This document shows, piece after piece, positions 52,954 through 60,336 of a DNA stretch of 64,000 bases; positions within the stretch are counted from its first letter, which is position 1, and every line of letters begins with the position of its first letter. The stretch spans positions 62,001 through 126,000 of the forward strand of contig NZ_JAFLVT010000004.1 of NCBI RefSeq assembly GCF_017316025.1. The letters run 5' to 3'. Both the position numbers and the translations under genes were made by a program. The notes below the pieces were generated by a model. The model saw only the letters and a list, made by a program, of their open reading frames with translations, had not been told where the DNA came from and searched no databases. Origin of the DNA: Candidatus Enterococcus myersii (GTDB taxonomy: Bacteria; Bacillota; Bacilli; Lactobacillales; Enterococcaceae).

Positions 52954-54207
52954 TTATTTAGACATTTCTTCTACTTTCTTAACGGCATCATTCCAAGCCT
53001 TTTCAGGATCTTTACCTTGTTCTGCTACTAAAATGATCTGATCTTCAAAACATTTGAATGCAGCAGTTTCTCGTGGATCTGAGGGTACATATTCCAATTC
53101 ATTAGCCGCATCAATAAAATAATGATTGAACTCTTCATCACCAAACAATTCATTTTTCGCTTCTTTGAAAGAGCTATCATATACTTTTGTATTTGATGGG
53201 AACAAAGCCAATTCTTCATAGTTAGCTCGTTGACTATCTTCATTCGTCAAATATTTAACAACTTCAGCAGCCTCTTTGGGGTGACTTGAGGTCTTAATGA
53301 CTGACAAGTATGATCCGCCATAGTTTGAGGCAGTAAATGGCGATTTAGCAATCATCCATTGTTTTGGTGAAACACCATTTTCAGCCAAATCATTGATTCC
53401 CCACGAAGCTTCGATCATACCGCCAAACATTCCCTTTTGTACAGAGTTCGCACCATCAGCACTATTTCCTTTTGTTCCTAATGTATAACCATTTTGTTCT
53501 GCTTCAACTGAATAATCCCAGATTTCTTTTAATTGGCCATCTGCATAGGTCAGTTTGCCATTCTCATCATAAATATGTTTGGTCATTGTCCGATTTTTTG
53601 ACTGTAATAACGAAAGGGATGATTGGAAAAATGGCATATCTGCTTTTTCTTTCATTTGTTTTGCAGCCGCCATTAAACTACTGTCATCTTTCAATGTTTC
53701 ACTGATTTCCTGATCATTGGTTGGTAACCCTGACTTTTTGAAAGCCTCTACATTATAAAACAGCGCAGTTGGACCAATATCGATTGGCATGGCAATCTGT
53801 ATTTTTTTGTCATTTGTAAAGCAAGAGTCCCATTTCCACTCAACAAAGTCATCTGCTAAACTTTCACTATCATAATCCAATAAGTTTACGAATTTATCAG
53901 CATACGGCAAGTAATCAGAAATATTACTGTTGATAGCGGTGATGTCCGGTGCTGATTTTGAATTTAAACTGGCTTTTAATTTTGTATCAAAATCATCATT
54001 GGCTGGAATTTGTTTAAAATTTAACTTATAGTCAGAAAATTCTTTTTTTGCATTATTCATGGCCTTTTTACTAATCGCACCATTGTAGTAATTGATAGAT
54101 AACTCAACTTTATCAGTATTTGAAGCACTGCCACTTCCACAACCTGCTAATACAAAACCACTTATCAATGCGACACCCAGCATAACAATACGACTATTTT
54201 TTCTCAT
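52954..54207 (-). CDS. Carbohydrate ABC transporter substrate-binding lipoprotein
   Basis: A 417-residue extracellular solute receptor (family 1). The lipobox is VLAGC at about residue 23. The body has typical features (APDITAINSNISDYLPYADKFVNL, IDIGPTALFYNVEAFKKSGLP, GGSYLSVIKTSSHPKEAAEVVKYL). The ligand is probably an oligosaccharide; two mannosidases and inositol genes in the operon point to a mannose-rich or inositol-bearing glycan. Confidence 0.93.
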   Translation of the reverse strand: MRKNSRIVMLGVALISGFVLAGCGSGSASNTDKVELSINYYNGAISKKAMNNAKKEFSDYKLNFKQIPANDDFDTKLKASLNSKSAPDITAINSNISDYLPYADKFVNLLDYDSESLADDFVEWKWDSCFTNDKKIQIAMPIDIGPTALFYNVEAFKKSGLPTNDQEISETLKDDSSLMAAAKQMKEKADMPFFQSSLSLLQSKNRTMTKHIYDENGKLTYADGQLKEIWDYSVEAEQNGYTLGTKGNSADGANSVQKGMFGGMIEASWGINDLAENGVSPKQWMIAKSPFTASNYGGSYLSVIKTSSHPKEAAEVVKYLTNEDSQRANYEELALFPSNTKVYDSSFKEAKNELFGDEEFNHYFIDAANELEYVPSDPRETAAFKCFEDQIILVAEQGKDPEKAWNDAVKKVEEMSK

Positions 54208-54223
54208 CTTCTTCCTCCTAAGG

Positions 54224-54988
54224 TTAAAATGACATTAAGTGATCAAAACTTTTAGCTAAACTATTAAAAATACCGATTTTAGAATAATCTTGTTCGATGC
54301 AATAGTATTCGACACCACTTTTTTCGCCCCAATCAACAATAGCTCTAAAATCAACATCTCCATTTCCTAACTCTGTCAAGTTGTTATCCATATCGTCAGG
54401 TGAAAACCCCTCAATATAATCTTTTAAATGAACAATAGGTGCTCGACCAGAGAATTTTTTAAATTCTTCTATCGGATTTTTACCGGCTACTGAGATCCAA
54501 TAAGTATCCGGCTCTGCATAAACTCCAGTCCCAAATACTGGATCGGTAATGTAATCTAGGATTGTACGTCCTTCAACAATATTATTAAAATCGTACTCTG
54601 GACAATGAAGTCCAATTCTAAATCCAATTTTCCCAAGTGAGGACTGTGTGGTAACTAATTGCGCTTTTGTTTTAATATAACCTTCTGTATGTTGCTCCTC
54701 ATCATCGATATATTTATCGTATATTGTTTTACAACCAAATAATAAAGATTCAGAAATAATTCCATCCAGGTCATTGAAAAAACGATCGTGTTTAATGTGC
54801 ATTCCCGCAATCTTAAATCCATATTTATTAACAAGTTCTTTGATTTCAGAGGCTTTGTGTCCCCTCATACCATCTAGTTGGACAGCTTCAAAACCGATTT
54901 CTTTCAATGATCTAAAAGTATTTTCAGGATCTTGTTCTAGCTCCTTACGGACAGAATACATTTGAGCTGCAATTTTAGTTTTATCCAA
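54224..54988 (-). CDS. Sugar phosphate isomerase/epimerase-type TIM barrel (IolE-like)
   Basis: A 254-residue xylose-isomerase-like TIM barrel (AP_endonuc_2 family). It begins KIAAQMYSVRKELEQDPENTFRSLKEIGFEAVQL and has metal-ligand positions in GLHCPEYDF, EPDTYWIS, VHLKDYIEGF and CIEQDYS. It starts at a TTG. The same fold includes inosose dehydratase (IolE), which is otherwise missing beside iolBCD, so that role is a reasonable hypothesis; a keto-sugar epimerase is the alternative. Confidence 0.85.
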   Translation of the reverse strand: MDKTKIAAQMYSVRKELEQDPENTFRSLKEIGFEAVQLDGMRGHKASEIKELVNKYGFKIAGMHIKHDRFFNDLDGIISESLLFGCKTIYDKYIDDEEQHTEGYIKTKAQLVTTQSSLGKIGFRIGLHCPEYDFNNIVEGRTILDYITDPVFGTGVYAEPDTYWISVAGKNPIEEFKKFSGRAPIVHLKDYIEGFSPDDMDNNLTELGNGDVDFRAIVDWGEKSGVEYYCIEQDYSKIGIFNSLAKSFDHLMSF

Positions 54989-54993
54989 TTAAC

Positions 54994-55941
54994 TCATTCC
55001 CCTTTCTTCAAACGCAAGATTTCTTCATCTGATAATTGAATATTCATCGCTTCAATTGAATCCAGTAACTGCCACTCTTCTTCAGGACCAATCGTTGCAT
55101 ATGAAGGGAATTTTTGACTTAACACATAAGCTAGCGAAATTTGAATTGGCTTCACATCTTTTTCTTTTGCCAACTCTTCACAAATCAACAAGCGCTTCCA
55201 ATTCAACTCATTAAAATAAACTGAAACAAATTCGGCCTTATTCGGATCATTGATATCCTCTGGGCTAAAGCGATTTCCAAAGAATGCTTCTGCTTGGGCA
55301 GACCAGGAAATCAAAGGGAATTTCGTCTCCTCATGCCAAGCAATCATTGTATCATCTGCAGTTACACAATTTTCCCAACGTGGTTGATTTACCTTAGCTA
55401 AACTAAAATTGGGACTATTGAATGACAGGGGATTTAATCCATAATTTTCACAATAATCTCTTGCTTCTTTTATCCGCGGTAGTTCCCAATTGGAAACACC
55501 AAAAGAACGAATTTTATTTTCATCAACTAATTGACTCAAAGTTTCCATTAAAGGACCAACTGGTTGGTTCGGATCATCCCGATGCAATAATAGTACGTCA
55601 ACATAATCTGTCTTCAACATTTCTAAGCTAGTAGATAAATCTGCAAGAATACTACCAGGATTAACTCGAGGCGTAGCGGGTGCCTCCCGGACTGGATGAC
55701 ATCCTTTTGTGATAATCGTATAATCCTCGCGTTTTTTATTTTCTAACCAACTACCAATCACTGCTTCACTTTCACGGTAATGTCTGGCTGTATCAAAAGT
55801 CCGTCCACCCTCTTCAACATATTTGGCGAACATTTTGTCAACTTTTTCCATATTATTCAACTTTAAATAATCACTTGAACCTAAGATCAATTTTGATAAA
55901 ATAACTTCTCCACTTTTAACTGAATAGAAATCTTGTTTCAT
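54994..55941 (-). CDS. Aldo/keto reductase
   Basis: A 315-residue AKR with the Asp-Tyr-Lys-His tetrad in FDTARHYRES, IITKGCHP and VLLLHRDDP, followed by RSFGVSNWELPRI. AAAGGG lies eight bases before the ATG. It is the first gene of the long operon. It could oxidise an inositol or hexose, standing in for the absent inositol dehydrogenase (IolG), but this rests on context only. Confidence 0.88.
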   Translation of the reverse strand: MKQDFYSVKSGEVILSKLILGSSDYLKLNNMEKVDKMFAKYVEEGGRTFDTARHYRESEAVIGSWLENKKREDYTIITKGCHPVREAPATPRVNPGSILADLSTSLEMLKTDYVDVLLLHRDDPNQPVGPLMETLSQLVDENKIRSFGVSNWELPRIKEARDYCENYGLNPLSFNSPNFSLAKVNQPRWENCVTADDTMIAWHEETKFPLISWSAQAEAFFGNRFSPEDINDPNKAEFVSVYFNELNWKRLLICEELAKEKDVKPIQISLAYVLSQKFPSYATIGPEEEWQLLDSIEAMNIQLSDEEILRLKKGE

Positions 55942-55995
55942 TCTGAAGCCCCTTTCTCATCACGCTCTTTGCTACATCCACAGAATAGCAAACGA

Positions 55996-56009
55996 TAAAA
56001 CCGCTTTCA
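55996..56009 (-). promoter_or_regulatory. cre site in the divergent promoter region
   Basis: The minus strand reads TGAAAGCGGTTTTA, matching 13 of 14 positions of TGWAANCGNTNWCA. It lies 55 bases before the aldo/keto reductase start. It suggests CcpA-mediated glucose repression of the operon and perhaps of the divergent phosphoesterase gene. Confidence 0.72.
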
Positions 56010-56026
56010 ACGACTCGAGTAACATA

Positions 56027-56100
56027 TTTTTTTTTTTTTAGTTTTAAAAAATGTTATTAAAGCGTTTGCGATATTTTTTAATAAGGTTTATTTTAATAAC
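56027..56100. promoter_or_regulatory. T13 tract and inverted repeat between divergent promoters
   Basis: A run of 13 T (56027-56039) is followed by GTTATTAAA (56053-56061) and its inverse TTTAATAAC (56092-56100). AAAGCGTTTGCG lies between them and is a weaker cre-like site. The inverted repeat is a candidate operator. Confidence 0.4.
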
Positions 56101-56122
56101 GTATTAGGAAAGGATGTTATGC

Positions 56123-56989
56123 GTGATTACTTTAAAAAAGAATGAACTTAAACTACTACAATTCACAGATATCCATATTGGTCAAACACCTTTTAGTGAA
56201 GAAGATCAAAAAACTTTCGCCATGATCGATCGAACATTATCAAAATCAGATGCTGATTTAATCGTTATAACTGGTGATTTAATTTGGTCAGATGGCGTTA
56301 TTGAACCCACTAAGGGTTTAGAAGCCTTAGCGGAAATTTTCAACAAGTATCCCATTCCACTGGCAATTACGTATGGCAACCATGATTCGGAAGAATCTCT
56401 CACTCGCCATGATCTACATGACCTAGAAAAAAAACTTTTTCATAATCTAGCTGTAAAAACTAACCAATTCTTAGACCCTAATCAAAAAGAATGTTTCACA
56501 ATTGAAGTTAAGGATAAAGACGAGATAGTCAATGTCCTTTATTTTATTGATTCCGGTGCCAATGCTTTAATTGATTACGAAAGTTACGATTGGGTTTCTT
56601 TGGAGCAGATCCAATGGTATGACGAAACTTTTGCAAATTATCAAACAATTAAACCGACAAAAGATTTATTATTCTTACACATTCCACTTCCTGAGTATCA
56701 ACAAGCTGGAGATAGAATTGTTGACGGAAAATTTTGGGAAATGAATCCGAGAATCTCTGCACCAAAACTAAACACAGGTCTGTTTAGTCATCTATTGAAA
56801 AACAACCATTTATTGGGAACTTTTTGTGGTCATGATCATGATAATAATTTTGAAGGCATATACCTTGATCAACGTTTAATTTATGGAAATGTTACTGGAT
56901 ATAATTGTTATGGTGATTTACCAAGAGGTTACCGCGTGATTTATTTGAAATGTGATCAAATGAAAACTTCAATCAAAACTTTTGAATAA
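56123..56989 (+). CDS. Calcineurin-like metallophosphoesterase
   Basis: A 288-residue cytoplasmic phosphoesterase. All metal-ligand motifs are present: FTDIHIG, ITGDLIWSDG, YGNHDSEE, FLHIPLPEY and CGHDHDNNF. I prefer the GTG at 56123, nine bases after AAAGG; the ATG at 56114 would touch that site. It is divergent from the mannose-inositol operon and shares its regulatory region, so it may remove a phosphate or split a phosphodiester in the same substrate. The family cannot be narrowed further from sequence alone. Confidence 0.88.
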   Translation: MITLKKNELKLLQFTDIHIGQTPFSEEDQKTFAMIDRTLSKSDADLIVITGDLIWSDGVIEPTKGLEALAEIFNKYPIPLAITYGNHDSEESLTRHDLHDLEKKLFHNLAVKTNQFLDPNQKECFTIEVKDKDEIVNVLYFIDSGANALIDYESYDWVSLEQIQWYDETFANYQTIKPTKDLLFLHIPLPEYQQAGDRIVDGKFWEMNPRISAPKLNTGLFSHLLKNNHLLGTFCGHDHDNNFEGIYLDQRLIYGNVTGYNCYGDLPRGYRVIYLKCDQMKTSIKTFE

Positions 56990-56994
56990 GGAAG

Positions 56995-57027
56995 AACCAG
57001 CTAGAATTCACCTAGCTGGCTTTTATT
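56995..57027 (+). terminator. Intrinsic terminator of the phosphoesterase gene
   Basis: CCAGCTAG and CTAGCTGG form the stem around AATTCAC, and CTTTTATTATA follows. It is 6 bases past the stop. Confidence 0.85.
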
Positions 57028-57462
57028 ATATAGTAAAACTTATCTTTAAATAACATATTTTCCATTAGCACTTGATTTAACGCGTTTAATTTATTTTAAT
57101 AAAAAAACTTAAATATCTGAACAAAGATCAAAAAGATTATTTATACTTCAAAGTTTCTTCATTGAAAAAAGTAACAGCCTGATTTTTCTAGGGTATATTA
57201 CGACGAAACATAAAAAGAGGTTACTTTAAAACAATTTCCAAGTGTTATTCTGAGATAAACATATTTTCACTGGGATTTATACCTACGCACTGACACTTTT
57301 CTTTTAATTTAAAGAGATGTAACTACCTAAGGTGTGCAGAAAAGAGTTAGTAATTACCAAATGGTTTAAATAGTACTAGTGGTATCTATCAACATATAAC
57401 CACTAAAAAGTAAGATAGTGCCACTGATAGTTGTTCACAATATACCGAATATGAAAAAACAA
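57028..57462. other. AT-rich gap without recognisable genes
   Basis: No open frame with a ribosome site. A weak inverted repeat (AGTGGT with ACCACT, about 57377-57404) is seen. No IS ends or gene fragments are recognisable. Confidence 0.45.
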
Positions 57463-57499
57463 AAAAAGGCACCTTCTCGTAATGAGAAAGTGCCTTTTT
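57463..57499 (-). terminator. Intrinsic terminator of ispE
   Basis: AAAAAGGCACTTTCTC and GAGAAGGTGCCTTTTTTT on the minus strand, around ATTAC. It is strong in both directions. It is 120 bases past ispE. Confidence 0.85.
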
Positions 57500-57621
57500 G
57501 GTTGTGAAGAAAATGAAGCGGTGCTCGGTTTTCTACAAAATTCCCGTTGTATACTGCAGCGCTGAGGGTGTATATTTGCGACAATTTCAGGAATGCTCGT
57601 TTAAAAAGTGGTGAAGCTTTA

Positions 57622-58473
57622 TTAACTCAATGTCCGAACTAAATAGACCTCGTCACAAAAACCCTTTAGTGCATTATAAACTCGCTGCGCACGGGAATGT
57701 TTTTGACACAGGGCAAAACAAGTCGGACCACTACCGCTCATTAAGGCCACGTCCGCTCCGTATTTTACCATTCGATCTTTGATTTGTTGAATAACAGGAT
57801 GACGTTCAATCGTAATATCTTCCAAACTATTCCCCATGTTGGCAATCATCTGTTCATAATCATTTTCTGCAATCGCCGCCTTCAAAGCTGCAATATTCGG
57901 ATGATGAATTTTATCTACATCTACTTTAGGAAAAACCGTCCGCGTAGAAACACTGATGCGTGGTTTGACTAAGACTACCCAACAAGGAGGCATCGGTTTA
58001 ATCGGTGCAACAATTTCACCTTTTCCGCCGACAAAAGAAGTTGTACCATACAGGCAATAGGGAACATCCGTCCCAATTTTAACGCCAATTTCAATCAGCT
58101 CGTCAGTTGAAAGGCCCAAGTTCCAAAGTCGATTCATCCCTCTAAGCGCAGCCGCAGTGTCACTACTCCCACCACCTAGTCCCGCTGCTACCGGAATTTT
58201 TTTTTGAATCGCAATTTTAACGCCCTTTTCTACACCGTAGCGTTCTTTTAATAATTGTGCGGCTTGATAAACATTATTCCGTTTATCAACTGGTAAAAAG
58301 GCTTTATTGGTTTCAATGATGATCTGATCTTCTGGCAATTCTTCTATTGTCAGCCGATCTGCTAAATCAACACTCGCCATGACCATCTCCAATTCATGAT
58401 AGCCATCTTCTCGTTTGTACAAAACGTCCAAGCCTAAATTGATTTTTGCAGGTGCTTTTTCAATGATCTCCAT
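57622..58473 (-). CDS. ispE: 4-diphosphocytidyl-2-C-methyl-D-erythritol kinase
   Basis: GHMP-family kinase of the non-mevalonate isoprenoid pathway, 283 residues. KAPAKINLGLDVLYKREDGYHELEMVM, the ATP loop PVAAGLGGGSSDTAAALRGMN and MSGSGPTCFAL are all intact. No other MEP-pathway gene is in the window. Enterococci normally make isoprenoids through mevalonate, and an orphan ispE is a known oddity there. Its in vivo role in such organisms is not clear. It is monocistronic here. Confidence 0.95.
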   Translation of the reverse strand: MEIIEKAPAKINLGLDVLYKREDGYHELEMVMASVDLADRLTIEELPEDQIIIETNKAFLPVDKRNNVYQAAQLLKERYGVEKGVKIAIQKKIPVAAGLGGGSSDTAAALRGMNRLWNLGLSTDELIEIGVKIGTDVPYCLYGTTSFVGGKGEIVAPIKPMPPCWVVLVKPRISVSTRTVFPKVDVDKIHHPNIAALKAAIAENDYEQMIANMGNSLEDITIERHPVIQQIKDRMVKYGADVALMSGSGPTCFALCQKHSRAQRVYNALKGFCDEVYLVRTLS

Positions 58474-58701
58474 CTTTCCACCTACCTTTCTCTTTTTGGC
58501 AATTTACGCAAAAACTGCCACAATCGTTGTGTATTCTATCATAGCAGAAGATAATTGTATAGTTTAAGAAAAAACCTTTGAAAACACTATTTTAATGATA
58601 TTTTTCCTTTTTACGATAAATTGATAATACTATTCAAAATATTTGAAGAAAAATGAAGTTGGACCTACAATGTAAGTAGCAAAAGAAAGGTGTGATAAAA
58701 A

Positions 58702-59109
58702 ATGGCAGACTTATTTCCCCGTAGCTTTTCGGATGGTGAAGAAATGATTGGCCGCTTAATGAATAATTTCTGGCAAGATCGTTCCTTGGCTACTGATATT
58801 AAAGAATTTGACAGTTATTATGAAGTGAAAGCAGATCTTCCTGGCATAAAAAAAGAGGACATCAAAGTCACTTACGCAAACGATACGTTGACAATTCGTG
58901 CCAAACACACCGCTAATAGTGAAGAAAAAGATGATGACGGTCATTATTTACGTCGCGAACGTACCAGCAGTACTTATGAACGTAGCTTTGCGATGAAAGA
59001 TATCGATGAAGAAAACATCAAAGCTTCCTTTGAAAACGGTGTATTAACCTTGGAATTACCAAAAAAAGTCGTCAAAGAAATTCACGGTAAAGATATTCCA
59101 ATCCAGTAA
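58702..59109 (+). CDS. Small heat shock protein (Hsp20 family)
   Basis: ATP-independent holdase chaperone of 135 residues. The alpha-crystallin domain runs about 30-125 (DIKEFDSYYEVKADLPGIKKEDIKVTYANDTLTIRA, RSFAMKDIDEENIKASFENGVLTLELPK) with a terminal I-P-I anchor motif (DIPIQ). AAGGTGTGAT precedes the ATG. No CIRCE or CtsR box is evident to me upstream. It is monocistronic, with its own terminator. Confidence 0.95.
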   Translation: MADLFPRSFSDGEEMIGRLMNNFWQDRSLATDIKEFDSYYEVKADLPGIKKEDIKVTYANDTLTIRAKHTANSEEKDDDGHYLRRERTSSTYERSFAMKDIDEENIKASFENGVLTLELPKKVVKEIHGKDIPIQ

Positions 59110-59136
59110 GTCAGTTCACTACATTTAAAAATTTTT

Positions 59137-59175
59137 AGCCCCGCAACTTTGGAATTTCGTTGCGGGGCTTTTTGA
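59137..59175 (+). terminator. Intrinsic terminator of the hsp20 gene
   Basis: AGCCCCGCAAC and GTTGCGGGGCT form an 11-bp GC-rich stem followed by TTTTT. Confidence 0.92.
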
Positions 59176-59177
59176 TA

Positions 59178-59208
59178 AAAAAAAATGAGCAGAAAAATCT
59201 GCTCATCC
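59178..59208 (-). terminator. Intrinsic terminator of the phosphatase operon
   Basis: On the minus strand ATGAGCAGA and TCTGCTCAT form the stem around TTTT, then a run of nine T. It lies back to back with the hsp20 terminator. Confidence 0.9.
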
Positions 59209-59222
59209 TCCCTAGATTGAAA

Positions 59223-59753
59223 TTAGCCTACACTGTATTGTTTAATTTCTGTGTTAACCAAATTGAAATCTAAAAAATCCTTCATGCTTTTTCCGTAAAA
59301 ATAATTGTCCACCACGCGACTAACTGCATTATGACAGATGAGAAGAACATCTTCTTTAGCTGCTTCTAATTCAATTAAAAGTGGATAAATCCTACCCGCA
59401 ACATCTAAAACAGATTCACCATTAGGAAATGGCAGTGACAATTCTACTCTAACTTTTTGAAATTCTACATTTGCAATAGCCTGACCATCATAAATACCAA
59501 AATCCATTTCAGTCAACCTTTTATCTGTTATTATAGGCAGCTTTAACTTTTCATTTACAACTTTTGCCGTATCTTGGGCTCGGCTTAAGGGCGAGACAAT
59601 AATCTTATTAAGATTAATTTTTTCATCCACTATTTTTTGTGCTAAATTTTCTGCCTGTTGGTACCCTACTGGCGTCAATGGAACATCTGCACGACCGCAA
59701 ATTCTCTTTTCTACATTCCATTGTGTTTGACCATGACGTGCAAGATAAATCAT
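59223..59753 (-). CDS. Histidine phosphatase (phosphoglycerate mutase-like)
   Basis: A 176-residue member of the histidine phosphatase superfamily. The phosphohistidine is in LARHGQTQWN; RICGRADVPLTPVG, SPLSRAQDTAK and LLICHNAVSRVVDNY complete the site. The short length and missing mutase insertions suggest a broad phosphatase rather than glycolytic mutase. It overlaps the upstream membrane-protein gene by four bases. Confidence 0.9.
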   Translation of the reverse strand: MIYLARHGQTQWNVEKRICGRADVPLTPVGYQQAENLAQKIVDEKINLNKIIVSPLSRAQDTAKVVNEKLKLPIITDKRLTEMDFGIYDGQAIANVEFQKVRVELSLPFPNGESVLDVAGRIYPLLIELEAAKEDVLLICHNAVSRVVDNYFYGKSMKDFLDFNLVNTEIKQYSVG

Positions 59754-60280
59754 AATTTAGTACTCCTTAGTCTTTTTGCTGGAGATTTTGACTGTTTCTT
59801 CTTTGGATTAGATGTTACTTTTTCCTCCGGCATTTCACCAATCACTAATTTATTTTCCAAGCCATTTTGACTTAAAAATTTTTCAATTGATTTTAAATCT
59901 TGACTAAACAAGGTAGAAAAGTGGGAATTCTTTCCTTTGTAAAACGTGACAAAAGTTTCACCTAAACGGCTATCTTCTAACTGAATTGCTTCAAATTGTT
60001 GATAATCACCTGTGAGAATACCAAATTTGATTAAGCGCTTTGTCGTCAATCCTTCTCTTAATAAACCGATTGAAGCAATCATAATAGCAAAAATGCCCAG
60101 TTTGATTTGATCAGCTAATTGTTGTGGCCAAAAGATAATTAAAACACTGACTGCCAAGGTTAACATTAAGCCGACTTTGATAAAATTACGTTTTGCTAAA
60201 ATGACTACTTCTTTTTGATCTCTAATTTGAATGAAAAGAAGTATCACCAAAAAAGCTCCGATAACAATGGCTTCAGCCAT
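59750..60280 (-). CDS. Hypothetical membrane protein
   Basis: About 176 residues with three N-terminal hydrophobic helices (EAIVIGAFLVILLFIQI, FIKVGLMLTLAVSVLIIFW, LGIFAIMIASIGLLR), a cytoplasmic beta-type domain and a strongly basic Lys/Ser tail (NPKKKQSKSPAKRLRSTKL). I do not recognise a family with confidence. The start could be the ATG at 60280 or a TTG at 60289. It is coupled by overlap to the phosphatase gene. Confidence 0.7.
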   Translation of the reverse strand: MAEAIVIGAFLVILLFIQIRDQKEVVILAKRNFIKVGLMLTLAVSVLIIFWPQQLADQIKLGIFAIMIASIGLLREGLTTKRLIKFGILTGDYQQFEAIQLEDSRLGETFVTFYKGKNSHFSTLFSQDLKSIEKFLSQNGLENKLVIGEMPEEKVTSNPKKKQSKSPAKRLRSTKL

Positions 60281-60336
60281 TTCAATCAACTACCTTTCCT
60301 ATTAAACCTAAGATAAAACTATTTTGCTACCCATGA

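Noticed and set aside
57028-57462. Remnant insertion sequence in the gap before ispE
   Set aside because: No transposase fragment, terminal inverted repeats or target duplication could be recognised.
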